A stretch of DNA of 64,000 nt from Cystobasidiopsis lactophilus (GCA_001599975.1 BCIO01000005.1:868001-932000); one strand, 5' to 3'; shown: positions 21,873-33,259, counted from the first letter of the stretch. Numbers and translations are program-made. The notes: generated by a model from the letters alone, not told the origin.

Positions 21873-24203
21873 ATGCCCAAAGCGACAAGAGTTAGCAAGG
21901 GGGCCTGCCAAAATTGCGTCAGTCGCCGCCTGACCAAGGCAAAACTCTGGCTTCGAGCTCATTGCCCCTGTCAACAGCGCTTCCGCAAAATCAAATGCCT
22001 GCCAACTCCCGATTCGGCAACATGTGTTAACTGCCACGTTAGAGGGCTCGTCTGTGAGAAGGCAGACTCTGAGCAGCAGTATGACCTTTTCCTTCAAGGC
22101 TTGACCGGCGCTCAAGCTGTCAGCTTAGGTTGTCGCTCGCTCGGTACCATGCCATCGACCCAGACAAGCCAATGAAGCGCCGTGCCTCCAACACCTCGGC
22201 GAAGCCAGCCAGGTCCAAGGCCAAGGTTCGCGCCAGCGCCGCGACCGCCACTCTCGAGCTCATCGACTTCCCAATCGTACCTTGTCAGCCCCAGCCCGAT
22301 GCTCACTTGTCCAACGGCATGTTGAAGCTTCATCGAATGTCTGATCCTATCGAGATAACGAGGCTCTTTGATGGAGAGACCGCTGGCGACGTGATGAGGG
22401 CTCTTGTGCAGCTCCTTCAGACTGGCTGGAGCAAGGACCGGCCTCCTTGTGGCTATCCCATCCTGCGTCTCTTTGTGAATCAAGGAGTGTCCAACCCCGC
22501 ACAGCCCAAGTCGCCCGCCCCTTTCAATGCCAACCTTTTCGCGGAATCGGCCGCGCATTGGGATCGCCTCTGCGCCCTCCTGACCGAATCGCTCTTGCCC
22601 GTGGCCGTTCGCAATCGACTAGATCTCTGCAGCAGCCCCATTGCCAAAGCTTTCCGCGAAGATACCCTGGGCGTGTTGCCCAAGTCGTACAGCAGCCACG
22701 GCCCGGCTCTGCTCATGGCCAGGTAAGATCCTCCTCTAGTTGTCGTGGCCCAACTCCATTTCCAAACAACAGAAAGGACATCACCGCTTTGCTCGAGCTC
22801 TATCTTCGCTACTCCATGAACGCCTTTATCGTTTCCGACACTCTGCTGCTGCGAGACTTCGACAACAACGAGCTGGACCCCATTTTGCTCCATCTGTTGC
22901 TGGCCAACGCGATGCTCTTTTGCACTCAGGACGAAATCTCTACCAAAGTACGTGCCACTTGCTTGTGCTGCCCGAAGTGCTCGACGATTGAGAGGCAAGC
23001 AGGTGTGGCCAACAGCGGACGCTTGCGCTGCGCACGCCGAGGGGCTCCTGTTTCAAAGCAGAATCTCCATGGATGCAGACGTTCTCATCACTTCGCGCGG
23101 ATTCGTCCTGCTGGCCGAGTATTATGCGGCAAAATCTATGGCCCGCTCCTACTGGTCCGCCATGCTCGTCGCTCAAGGTTTCCTCAGCTCGTGTAAGGCA
23201 TAAATGGCATCTTCCTACCTTGGCTTACCTTGTGACCAGTGGCGCAAATCATCGGGGAAACTGCAAAGGCCGAAGACCCACTGCCTGGCGCACCTCGACT
23301 GGTCAGCAGGCTGGCTGTCGAGCACGAGTTAACCAAGTTGGCTTTCTGTGTGGTCTCGACTACTTTGCTGGCGGCAGAGGTCGCCAGTGGCCTTCGTCCG
23401 TGTAAGTGGCTGTGCCTATACCTCCGACCGTAAGAGTGACAAATGTCTGCAGCGAGCTGCGGCGGCCTGCTGGAGTCGTCCGCCCAACTCCTTGAGCCAT
23501 CTCGCAACAAAGTCGCTGCCTACCGCAACAAGAGAATGCCGATCTTTACCGCCGTCGATGACACGGTGCAGCAGCGATTCCAATGCTTCTGCCAGGCTCG
23601 ACAGATCGTGCGCACGCTTTCTCATATTCTTCGTTCAATCTGATCCTACAACGGCAGAGCGCTTTCGCCGGCCTTATGAACCTGGGAGACGTCGAAATTT
23701 TCGCCGCCGTCTCCGCCTTGAAGCCTAGCTGCGTGCTTTCGGCCGTCGAGTTGCCCGTCACCTTGGACGTCGAGCAAAGTGCCATCGAAAGCACCGTTCG
23801 CTTCTTTTTGTCGCTGGCCAATCCTCGTACGCAGTCTCCCTGCTCTCAGTCGCCCTGGCATATGAGACTGACGTGGTTGGCAGCAGATGGCGATGATGCG
23901 CCCAGCCGTGTGATCCCTGCTGGCAAGACCACTCGCTTGGCCGCTTTAGCTGCCGTGCGTCCGCTCTGATAGCTGCTGCTAGGAGAGTATCATCAGCTGA
24001 GCTCTAATCAGGCGCTCAAGCACCTGTGGACTGCGTTCTGTGGCCCGACGGTCACCGCTCAGACTTTGGACTTGCACCGCCAGGCGTTCGCCATCTTCGG
24101 TCGTTTCCAAGGCGACCCTTTGCTCCAGATTGACACCATGTGGGCGCCTTCGTTTGCGTCGTTCGAGCAAGCTCTGTGTGCCTTGCCGTGCATGACCTCA
24201 TGA
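21873..24203 (+). CDS. Zn(II)2Cys6 fungal transcription factor
   Basis: Starts MPKATRVSKGACQNC; the first intron (GTCAGT...CAACAG) interrupts the zinc cluster and the next exon continues RFRKIKCLPTPDSATCVNCH and VRGLVCEK, so the six cysteines of the binuclear cluster are all present. Downstream is a long helical middle region (LIDFPIVPCQPQPDAHLSNG, YLRYSMNAFIVSDTLLLRDF, DADVLITSRGFVLLAEYYAA) of the fungal-specific regulatory type. At least six short introns are needed, at about 22723-22772, 22949-23006, 23194-23240, 23402-23452, 23605-23656 and 23826-23990; their edges are approximate. The last exon ends FASFEQALCALPCMTS with the stop at 24201-24203. The target genes cannot be told. It faces the dehydrogenase gene tail to tail. 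Confidence 0.85.
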
Positions 24204-24272
24204 CTTCAGTGGCCCTTGCCATGCAGCCTGACCACGGTCGTTTTATTGTACAATGCTAAAGACTCGGTGGGA

Positions 24273-25497
24273 CTAGGCCAACCATCCTCCCGTAACATCT
24301 TGGATCGCTCCCTGCCAATACGTTTATCATTTGGATTCAAAGACAGGTCGACCGGCTGAGAAACTCACTGTAATGAACGAGGCTTGGCTAGAGAGCAAGA
24401 AAGCGATCACTGCAGCGATTTCGATGGGCTCCGCGACCCGATCCATTGGGAGGTGAGAGACGTCTGCTGCCGCCTGCCCGAGACGGTTCAGCAAGGGCGT
24501 CGCCACCGGTCCCTAAACAGCAAATCGTGAGCTCGCATGCCTTCTTCGATGACATGAGATATTTACTGGTGCCACAGCGTTAATTCGAATGTTATTCTGA
24601 GCAACCTCTTTTGCGACACTCTTGGTGAGGCTGCGACCAGAACTTAGTCTCAGTGGCTGTCGTCTGAAACGAGCATACCCGTGCACAGCATGCTCTGAAA
24701 TACAGAGTCTGAGAAGAGAAGCGCTGCTTGCGAGGAAGAACCCACTGGACGCGCAGTACGCAGATGAGTTGGCGAGGCCCAGGTTGCCCGCCACGCTGCC
24801 CACGTTGACAATGGAATAACCCCCTTTTGGTGCTAGGTCTGGGCCTTGTTTTTGAAGGACATTGATCACAGCTTGGTCGAAGAGAAACGTCCCCGTCAAG
24901 TTCGTGTTGATGATGCTTTGGTAGAGCGCCAAATCCAATGTGGCCAGTGGCGGGCAAGGCGGGTTTATGCCTGCGTCAAGACAACGGCTAGTGAGGATCT
25001 GCTCCACCAACAGCCAGAGCGAAGCACACCCGCGCAATGGACCAAACCGCAGAGGCGTCCTTCGAAAGTCTTGGACGCGCTGAAGGCAAAGCGCTTGACC
25101 GCTTCTGGGTCTGTCGCGTCGAAACAGGAGAAAACAAAGTGAAAGCGCATGCTGCCTATCGCATTGTCCGACATTTGCGCCAATTGCTTGAGCAGAGGGT
25201 TGGCCTCGTCTCGCTGCTCCGCGAGAAAGCGGATAACAGAAGTGTCAGCGCCCAGCTCGGAGTAAAGCGAACGGGACTTATGTACATCTATGTCTGTTAA
25301 GGCCAGGTTGCAGCCAGATCTTCCTAGGTAGAGGGCAGTGGCTCGACCGATTCCGCTCGCACAACCTTTCGGACAGGCCTGAGCGCAGCCTCATCGGGCT
25401 CCCAATGGAGCTCACCTGTCACTATAAATGAGAGTCCCACTAGATCTGCGTTAAACGCAGTCTCCGTTGGAGTGAAGAAATTGACGAGGGCGGACAT
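24273..25497 (-). CDS. Short-chain dehydrogenase/reductase
   Basis: Classical SDR. The start is MSALVNFFTPTETAFN; the first intron splits the cofactor loop, which after splicing reads FIVTGCASGIGRATALYLGR (T-G-x3-G-x-G). Then LVHCAGVL (NNAG-like), INTNLTGTFLFDQAVINVL, the catalytic stretch NVGSVAGNLGLANSSAYCAS with Ser and Tyr-x3, SVAKEVAQNNIRINAVAPG-type and GPVATPLLNRL. The last exon after a GTGAGT intron gives GAIQDVTGGWLA and the stop at 24273-24275, the usual SDR end. The catalytic YxxxK lysine falls near an intron between 24750 and 24640 and I could not fix the boundary. Substrate unknown. It lies about 180 bp downstream of the SGNH gene on the same strand. Confidence 0.87.
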
Positions 25498-25675
25498 CGA
25501 GAAGTCGAGTTGGCTGCGACCGGAAGACCCGTGATGTCGAGGTGGCAACTTGAACGAGCTTGAACGTCCGCCGCTTATATTCGGCGACTTACTACTTACT
25601 CTACTGAAAGGCTCGGGATTTAGATCCAGTGTAGTCGAAAGGCCTCGCTTTGTACGGGCTGCGTTAACAATGGCA

Positions 25676-27402
25676 CTATGTTGCAAGATGTAACTCGTGC
25701 AATAAGATATCTCCCGCTAGCCAATTGAGTAGCGGACCAAGGTGGATGTCATCGCTGGGTGCACGAGAGCACATGGGATCAGCTTGATGGAAGCGGTGGA
25801 GAGGAGCAATCTTGAACGCACCGATACAGATGTTCAAACCCCCGACACAATGTTCCGAGATGCGTCTCTCGCAGACGTGATGCCAATACTGCGTGCGGGT
25901 CGGCGAAAGCGCGAGATAGCGTCAACTGAGCCATCGAGTTGTACTGCTTGCCCGCCGGTTGCCCGCTCAAGGTCTCAATGGCGCCAGCTGCCCGATCCGC
26001 AAATGCCACTGCATCTCTGCTGGGTAGAAAGGCCTCGTACCCAGGCTTGAGCGGATGGGGCGTGCGCCAGATGAAGGGGATCTTGGGTGGCAAACGGTCG
26101 GCGAGCTTGGTGAGCATGCCCTCCAGTCGAGCCCCGTAGGTCTGTACATCCAGAGGATTGATACTCTGTTCAGAGTCGTCAATGGCGTGATTTGAAGGGT
26201 TAAAGAAAAGGCAGGTGGCCAACGCACATCCGTGACGCGACCATTCATTCTGTGAATATGTTGGACTGGCCGAAAATCACCTTTGACACCGAAAGAACAA
26301 AGCGAGTGAGATAATATCGCTCACCATCCCAGAGGTAACTGGAAAACTGAAACAAATCGATGTCCCGCTCCAGATTGCTCAGCAGAGGGAAGACGACGTG
26401 CTCCAGGCGATCAAACGTCTCCGAAGGGCGGTTATACTGAAGTTTTTGACTGCACCATCCGTGAGAACGGACGGTTTCACGTACGCATTGGGGCCTACCG
26501 GAGCTCGGAAAGGTTCTGCTCGTGTCGGCCCTCCAGCCCATAATGGTAAATAGACACAATCTGCAACGTGGGGTTCAGACGTTCCGCGTGTGGAGTATTG
26601 CAGATTACTTACCGTGAAGTTGAGGTTGGGTAAATGGCAGACAGTCGGCTGTCCACTCTTTCCATTGTCGCGCCTGCCGAGATCTCAGGTTCACGTCGAA
26701 CCACACTGAAGATGTGAAAGCCTCGTACTGCGGTTCTGGATCGTACTCTTCAAAGACAGCAGGCAACACCGGATGTGCTGGATGCGCCGTCCCGATCGTT
26801 TCGGCCTTCTTGCCGCGAAGCCAAAAGCACATGTCTTCGACCGTATAGCGGTCTATCGACGAGCCAAACAGCACGATCGTTTTGTCTTGCATCCAAAGGA
26901 GATCCTCTGGAACCTCTTCTGCGTCCTGACTGGCTCTGAGTGCAGACATCCACCGCTTGGGCTGACACGTCTGGTCGAAGGGCTGCCAACTCAAGCCTTC
27001 TGGGTCGTCGGCCGTGACTTTTAGAGTACCTCGCAAGTGATATGGATCGCAGGGCTGCTGTGGTAGGTCGGCGCGATGTCGAAAGCGCCGGTCGAAATGG
27101 CTCTGGGGGTGAAATCGGGTTTCGAAGTGGCTGAGACTGAGGGCGAAGAGGAGCAAGACCAGCAGACCTTGGAAGGCGTATATCGAGCGACGTTTCCATA
27201 GAGGTTGGGGGTCCATATAAGGATAAGCCGGGGCCGCCAACGACGGGCTGGGCGGAGCGTCCCATTTCCAACCCGAATCCGAGAAGCTTGGGCTAGGAGG
27301 TGGATGAAACGGGGGAGGAGATAGTGTAGTCATGGTGGTCGTCGATGCAGGGCAGTGCGAGAGGGTCGCTAGCGGCGTGCTCTGCGCTTGAGCCCCTTCC
27401 AT
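25676..27402 (-). CDS. Type II membrane protein with SGNH/PC-esterase-like luminal domain (copy A)
   Basis: A Pro-rich cytosolic N-terminus (ATG at 27402, or 27332) precedes one membrane segment (IYAFQGLLVLLLFALSLSHF). The luminal part has DKTIVLFGSSIDRYTVEDM, which fits block I of SGNH or PC-esterase folds, LSNLERDIDLFQFSSYLWDG and FIWRTPHPLKPGYEAF. The last exon contains SDDIHLGPLLNWLAGDILLH, where D-x-x-H is the usual position of the catalytic Asp and His. Stop at 25676-25678. Introns are short, and those around 26250-26600 and 25830 were not all fixed. Fungal and plant relatives of this layout acetylate or deacetylate glycans in the Golgi; that role is inference. A second gene of the same design lies at 34949-36806. 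Confidence 0.7.
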
Positions 27403-28255
27403 TTTCGTGACCCCGGCGGGTTTTGTTCTGCGAGTGAGGAAAAAGAAGGCGATCGCCCTGGTGGTCGCGTTTGCAGGAGAGCGCACAATGACGCGCGAGC
27501 GAGTTTCAAGACAATTCTCTGCCGCCAAGAGACTGGCTGGGCGGCGAACGCATCAAGAGAAGCAGTTTGTCCATGAAAAGGCGACGCGTTTAAACAGACT
27601 TTCTCCAATATCTGAGCATGCAAAACGCAATGCAGGCACCGAAAGCATGGCAGAGGGCTGATCAGGAGCTCAGCCCCATGGAGGTGGACGTGGATGAACC
27701 TTGCCGGAAAGAGAACGAAAACGCGTATGCCCAGGTCTGGCATTTGGACCTCGGATACAGTCTGCCACTTTGTGCGGTTGCTCAAACCAACTGACAGTAG
27801 CAGAGAGACCCACAGAGCCAGGGGATGTTCGGCTCGGTATTTTTCCGATCATTGGCCGAAGCAGAAGGGATTTTTTGGCTCTCTCTCCTCCTCCTCCTTG
27901 CTCCTCTCTTCGTTTTGCCTCGTGAAACACACTCACAGTCTATACATACTCTATAGTGCAAATCGTGCCTGCTCCCGTGGTCCCGTTCGTTTGCTCCTCT
28001 CCCAAGCCGCTTTTTTGCCACCGAGCTCGAATTCATGTCCCTAATTCCACCCATTATGCACAATCGCGACTCCCTGATCTGCTCTAGTGACGAGGTGTGC
28101 GATTTGTGTGACGTTGGTGGCGTCGACTCGAGCATTCGGCGCCGAAGCCCGTCGCCGAAGCCCGCCTGCCCGGGCATGAGCATCTCTCTCGATTTTGTTG
28201 CCTTTCTGTCCTCCTTCACTAGTTGCGCCCCAGCCAAACTCTCCCACCTTCTATC
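27403..28255. promoter_or_regulatory. Divergent promoter region, pyrimidine-rich
   Basis: An 850-bp gap between two divergent genes. It contains CT-rich stretches (about 27880-27910) and an AT-rich TATACATACTCTATAG-like segment near 27942-27957. Open frames here have no family support. A CGCCGAAGCCCG direct repeat lies near 28138-28163. Confidence 0.4.
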
Positions 28256-29526
28256 ATGCCAAACAACCTCGCCGTTTTCCTCTCCAAATCCGATCCCAAT
28301 TTGAAGGTCGGCGATGCACCCTCCACGATGCCCAAGGAGGGCGAGCTTGTTGTGCGAGTCCGCGCAGTGGCAGTCAACCCAGTCGACTACGCTGTTATCA
28401 AGATGGGGTCAATGATTTATCCGTGGCTCAAGTACCCTTGCGTTTTGGGTGAGCAAGTCGATGCCTTTACTTCACACAAGCTCACGAGACTTTGGCAGGC
28501 ACCGATGCCGCAGGTGAGAGCAAACTTGCTGTAAACAGACCCTTTGTCTCATGTATGCAACCAGGCGAGGTGGTTCAAGTTGGCGCCGGCGTTAAGACCT
28601 TCAAAGTCGGCGACCGAGTTCTCGGTCATACCTTGGGCCAGAGCAAGCACGTCAACCAGCCGTCCCATGGCGCCTTCCAGCACTACTCTGTTTTCTCAGA
28701 ACACATGACGTCTGTCATACCGGACGACTTGCCGTTTGAGAAAGCCGTCGTCCTCCCTCTTGGCCTCTCCACTGCAGCGTGCGGCCTGTACGAGAAGGAA
28801 CAACTTGCCCTCGCCTATCCTTCTCTGGATCCGACTCCCAAGGACAAGACGGTCCTCATTTGGGTGCGCCTTTTTGCCACCTCTTGTTTGCGTTGTTGTC
28901 GCCTAACGTGGCCAAATCTACAGGGCGGCTCAACGAGCGTCGGCACTAACGCCATCCAATTGGCAAGGGCTTCCGGCTACGATGTGATCACCACCTGCTC
29001 GCCTCGCAACTTCAGCTACGTCAAGTCGCTCGGAGCCAGCCAAGCCTTCGACTACAACAGCCCGACCGTCGTCGCCGACCTCGTCCGCGCCTTGTCAGAC
29101 CAACACCTCGCTGGTGTCCTCTACCTCGGCGTCAACGCTTACAACAGCTGCTTGGAGATCCTCTACAAGGTTCCCAAGAGCGACAAGAAGCTGGCCATGG
29201 CGGCTTACCCCATGCCGAACCCGCCACCCAAGTCGTTCGTGCTCATCCGCACCATTGTCACCTTCTTTGGCGGCCGCTTGTCCATCGCCCTTCGATCCGC
29301 TTTGCACGGCATCCACTCCAACTACATCTTTGGCGACACCCTCGCCTTGAACGAAGTGTCCAAGGCCATCTACGGCGACTTCCTCCCCTTCGCTCTTGCC
29401 ACCAAGTCATTCAAAGCTTTGCCGGAGCCTCAAGTGGTGGGCGAAGGGTTGAAGAACATACAGCCTGCGTTAGAGCTGCTGCAGAAGGGCGTGTCGGCCA
29501 AGAAGCTGGTCGTCACTTTGCCTTGA
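28256..29526 (+). CDS. Medium-chain dehydrogenase/enoyl-reductase-like oxidoreductase
   Basis: Zinc-independent MDR protein of the enoyl-reductase-like type common as stand-alone genes in fungi. Exons are 28256-28448, 28499-28513, 28565-28863 and 28924-29526. The second exon is only 15 nt and supplies TDAAG, joining YPCVLG to EVVQVGAGVKTFKVGDRVLG, the conserved GxDxxG block. The nucleotide-binding loop is IWGGSTSVGTNAIQLARASG, and the downstream NVxxS stretch ITTCSPRNFSYVKSLGASQAF is typical. The C-terminus ends KLVVTLP. The cofactor is expected to be NADPH; the substrate is unknown. It ends 48 bp from the convergent GPATCH11-like gene. Confidence 0.93.
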
Positions 29527-29574
29527 GGAGCTCGAGAGTTGTACACGAGGACACTTTGCAATCTGCATCTAGCT

Positions 29575-30728
29575 CTAATGATCCTCCTCTAGTTCCCCTG
29601 GACACTCTGCATCCAGCTCTTCCTCGCTGGAGTATTGACATCCACACCAGAGGCAGTAGCTGTGAGGTCTGGGTCAGTGCCGGACTCAATTTGAGAAAAA
29701 GCGAGCCAGTCAAACTCACTGGTGTACATCTCTGAGGCGCAATAAGGTCTCTGCCAATCTAGCCCTTGCCTGTGGTGTTTCCCTCGACTCTCAGACCAGG
29801 TTTGTCAAAGGGAAAGGGAAGGAAGACGCACGTCCAAAGCCAGCCAAGCCTCCTTGTCGGTCACCGGCGCCTCGTCGTCCACCTCCTCCTTAGCCATCCC
29901 GGTCATCCTCTGCAAGTCCTCGTAGTCCTCGTCGTCGCCGTCCAAGAAGCGCTCGCCCATGCGGATGGCGTGCGCCTTCCTCCTGATCTCCTTGTGGTGC
30001 TCGTGCGGGTCGAGCCACATGACGGACGCCTCCAAGCCGGTGCGCATGTCCAGCTCTTGCAGCGTGCGCCGGGCGCCCTTGAGGATGGACTCGGCCTTGC
30101 GCTCGTCGAACTGGGACCGGTGGCGCTCGAGGAAGGTGGCCCGGTCCGCCAGCTCGTCCTTGTCCAACGGCGCTTTGCCGGTGGCGTCCACACGACGTCG
30201 CTTGGCTTTTGGTTCATCGGTGCCGATCCCGCCTCGGCCTGCAAGCATCATCGTCCGGTCAGCAACTGACGATTGCTAAGGGGCAAACGCGGAGCACTTG
30301 CCTAGTCTGACGTTGATGTCCAATGGAATGGTCCGCTTGTTTGAGGATGTCTGAGGTGGCGTGTCCGTGCCAGAGCCAGAAGCAGAGGCGGCAGCGGGGG
30401 GAGTGGCGGCGGCGACAGGCTGCTTGCCCAACGCTTGGCCCGGGGTGAAGCCCATCTTGCGCATCATGTCCAGCGCCTTGTTGTTGCTCTGGCCTTTGCT
30501 GGCGTCCTGGGCCAACCTAGCGTCGGAGATGAGGTTGCGGTTGAGGCCCTCCTCCCTGGCCAAGTGCTCCTTCTCCTTGCGCGACAGGTTCCGGCCCTTC
30601 GCCTGCGACTTGGCGATCGCCTTCTGGCGCCGCTCGGTGTAGGTCAGAGGCTTGTCCTTGGACGTGCTGGCCGACGCCGCCGCCACCAGGAACTTGTCCG
30701 ACATGAAATCATCCTCGTCTGAGCTCAT
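29575..30728 (-). CDS. GPATCH11-like G-patch protein with C-terminal DUF4187
   Basis: Four exons in phase: 30728-30302, 30238-29832, 29748-29720 (29 nt) and 29659-29575. The start is MSSDEDDFMSDKFL. The G-patch region is MMRKMGFTPGQALGK followed later by IPLDINVRLGRGGIGTDEP; the middle is a charged helix (RHRSQFDERKAESILKG). The last two exons give TLLRLRDVHHYCLWCGCQYS and EEELDAECPGELEEDH, the Cys-x2-Cys...CPG...DH block of DUF4187. GPATCH11 family proteins bind splicing helicases of the DEAH type in the nucleus. The first intron (30301-30239) is GC-AG with donor GCAAGT; no GT donor keeps the frame. The 29-nt exon was found only through the family motif. Confidence 0.88.
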
Positions 30729-31431
30729 TCGAGTTTCGTTGTCGCTCGCCAACCGAGTGGCTGCACGATTTGCCCGCTGGTTTGGCGTTTGTTGTCTGCT
30801 TGAGGTTGCCTTCTACACCCTTAGATCGCGGCTCGACTGCCCCAATTGCGACTGGCCGGGTCATTCGCCACCGAGCCTTTTCGCTGGCCCGCCCGCTGCT
30901 GATGAACTTTCTGTCGTGTTGCGAGCGTGACGATATGCTATGCCCACAATTCGACCCACAATTCCGCTACAAATGTCGAATCACAGGAGATAAAGTTTGA
31001 GGCGCCGTTGGCCAAGTTGGCGAGCAGCTGTTCACCGATTTGGATCTTCCCAGTGATACTCTGCGTCGCTAAGCAGCAGGATCAACCGTAGTCTCGCAAG
31101 CCACATAAAGCATCAATTACGAGGCGGCATCTTTGGCAGAAGTCGCCACCGCGACTAACCACAGCTCGGGTGGCAGACCGAATTTGACTCAAGCCCCGAC
31201 CGTTATCCTCTGCTTTCCTTCCCACCATCCAGCATTTCTGTTCTTAAGCAGCACGATCAAATCCCACTAGCCTTCGCTCTTCTATCACAAGGAGTGAAGC
31301 ACCGGGGCACTTGGTCCATCAAGCGAAGACGCTGCATCTCGACCCACACCTTTGACGCACCCAGTAGGTTGGCGCTGGTCTTGAACCTCAACCTCATATT
31401 GACTGAGGTCCATCCAGCAGCTCCCAATACG
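30729..31431. promoter_or_regulatory. Divergent intergenic region
   Basis: About 700 bp between the GPATCH11-like gene and the Fic-like gene. I see no coding or RNA-gene signal beyond short chance frames. It should contain both promoters; no clear TATA box or repeat stands out. Confidence 0.35.
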
Positions 31432-32499
31432 ATGTCGAGAAATAAAGTCTTCCAGAAGGGCTTGGGTCAGCTGCCGTTCCGTTGCTGGATGAACGTGCTG
31501 TTTTCTGACACTTGATCCACAGGGCCTCAAAAGGCATCTGGCGATAAAAATCAACGGCTGGCGGAGCTCTACGGCAGCCAGCTCGACCGGAGCAGGCGGG
31601 ACTTCGGAGGCGCCTTTGAGGGCAGCTTGCCCGCCTTCAACGCGCTACGCCGATTGCAGGCGGTCAACTTCCTCACCGGCGGCGTTACTCCCACGGGAGA
31701 AGCCAATGGTTACGACACGGCCTTCGAGGGCAACCAAGAGTGGGAGTTCGCGGAGAGGGCCCGCCAGCTCGATGGGCTAGCGTCCAAAGAGCGCCAAGCG
31801 CTGTTGCGAAACCCGGAGCCCTTCTCTTTGGTCTCGTTCCGACATCCTACCAAAACTGTGCGTTTCAGTCGATCTTGGCTATGTGATGTGCACCGCTGAC
31901 GACCCATTCGATTTCGTTCGCCCCAGGAAGAGGAAGTCGTCTTTGACGTGGCTGCTGCTATTGTCACTTTTGCGCGAGAGCAACTCTTTCTGGACGGAAA
32001 TCACAGGGGCGGTATGTTGTTCTCGGCCCTTTCTTCGTTCGAGCCTTCACGGAGTTGACTGACCCACCAACCCTTGCTCTTAGGGATCTTGTGCGGCATC
32101 CTTGCGATAGCCGCTCACGGGCGCCACTTTCTCACCTCATTCGACCCGTTCTGCATCTATCTCATCCTCGGTTCGACCGGCCCGGCAGCCCTTTGGATCC
32201 CCGAGGACGGCGACCGCGCAGAGCCCTTCTCCGCCGCCAGTCGGGTCGCCCGCACTCTGGCTTCTTACATCATCGAGCACACGACTAGTCCGCTGGACCA
32301 CCTCGTCGACCTGGCCACCTTGCAGAACCTGGTCGAGAATGTCCGGCAGATTCCGCTCCGCCGCGTCGAGCAAGACATCTTCGAAAGTTTGCACCAGCAG
32401 GCGTCCGTAGCCTCATCTGATGCCTTCAAGGAGTGCACGCCGGAAGAGCTCAAGCGCACGGCCCGCTACTACGCATTCAAGCAAGCCCTCTATCGCTAA
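31432..32499 (+). CDS. Fic-like domain protein (distant)
   Basis: Exons start MSRNKVFQKGLG then after an intron 31466-31522 GPQKASGDKNQRLAELYGSQ; a third exon begins EEEVVFDVAAAIVTFAREQ after the GTGCGT...CCCCAG intron, and the fourth GILCGILAIAAHG. The joined segment LFLDGNHRGG resembles the central F-x-D/E-G-N-x-R loop of Fic/DOC proteins, with an upstream helix of the right kind. Fic enzymes transfer AMP or other groups to target proteins, but the match here is short and covers the core only in part, so activity should not be assumed. The rest is helical (SPLDHLVDLATLQNLVENVR). The stop is at 32497-32499. About 70 bp further lies a MetRS-like fragment in the same orientation. Confidence 0.5.
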
Positions 32500-32572
32500 C
32501 GTCCATCTTACTCCGGATATTCGACTTTGTATAAACGGACGCCGTCATGACCATCTGTGCGCTGTCAGAGCA

Positions 32573-33013
32573 TCGCCTACCCCAAGGACGTAGACTTGGG
32601 CGACAAATTGCTCGCCGACCCAGCTCGCTGCGCGGACGTCTTCCCCGGCCACAAGCTCGGCAAAGCTGACTACCTCTTCACCCGCATTGACCCGAAGATG
32701 GAAGATGCCTGGCGGAAGCAGTTTGGTGGGCGTGGAGCGGGATCGAATGCTCCAGATCCGATCCTCAGCGGAAAGCAAGCGAAGAAGTTGGCCGCCAATA
32801 AAAAGCCTCTGCCCTAGCTTTCAAGGGGCACAACCTTCCGAAATGGACGTTTTGGAACGAGAGATCGAGCAAGGAGAGCAAGTCTGGACGCTCAAATCTG
32901 GCGAGATCGAGGAAGGCATGTGTCAATCACGGTGGTCGCGTCCGACTCTCAAGACGGGCCTCCAGTGTTTGGTTGAGCGGCTGTTCAAGACCAAGCGGTC
33001 GAATCCGAGTTAG
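32573..33013 (+). pseudogene. Orphan C-terminal fragment of methionyl-tRNA synthetase
   Basis: The frame from 32573 reads SIAYPKDVDLGDKLL then FPGHKLGKADYLFTRIDPK and AWRKQFGG. This matches the end of the anticodon-binding domain of cytosolic MetRS (human LPGHQIG...LF...RFGG). A second frame from about 32820 continues MDVLEREIEQGEQVWTLKSG, reminiscent of a WHEP-type appendix (QG-x-VR-x-LK). No catalytic domain (HIGH, KMSKS) or zinc region is present in the window. The two frames do not join through a simple intron, so a decayed, duplicated 3' fragment is likeliest. It could instead be an alternative last exon of the upstream Fic-like gene: a CTGTCAG acceptor precedes it, but no in-phase donor was found. 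Confidence 0.5.
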
Positions 33014-33259
33014 ATTGTCTTATGTATTGTACAACCACAGACTTGGCTCACTATAACAGACTCGCCCCTCTACGAAGAACTCTTACTTTCTGAAAATTTC
33101 ACATGGTGCCGTATATATATATTGGATACGAAGGAAGAGTGAACACTGCCAGGCCCAGTCTGGAACCAACTTCCGAGGAGATTGCGCTGACATGTCCCTT
33201 GATTGGACGTGGCGATGTGCTTTGACAGTCTGAAACCACCATTTGGTCGGCTGGACTGC

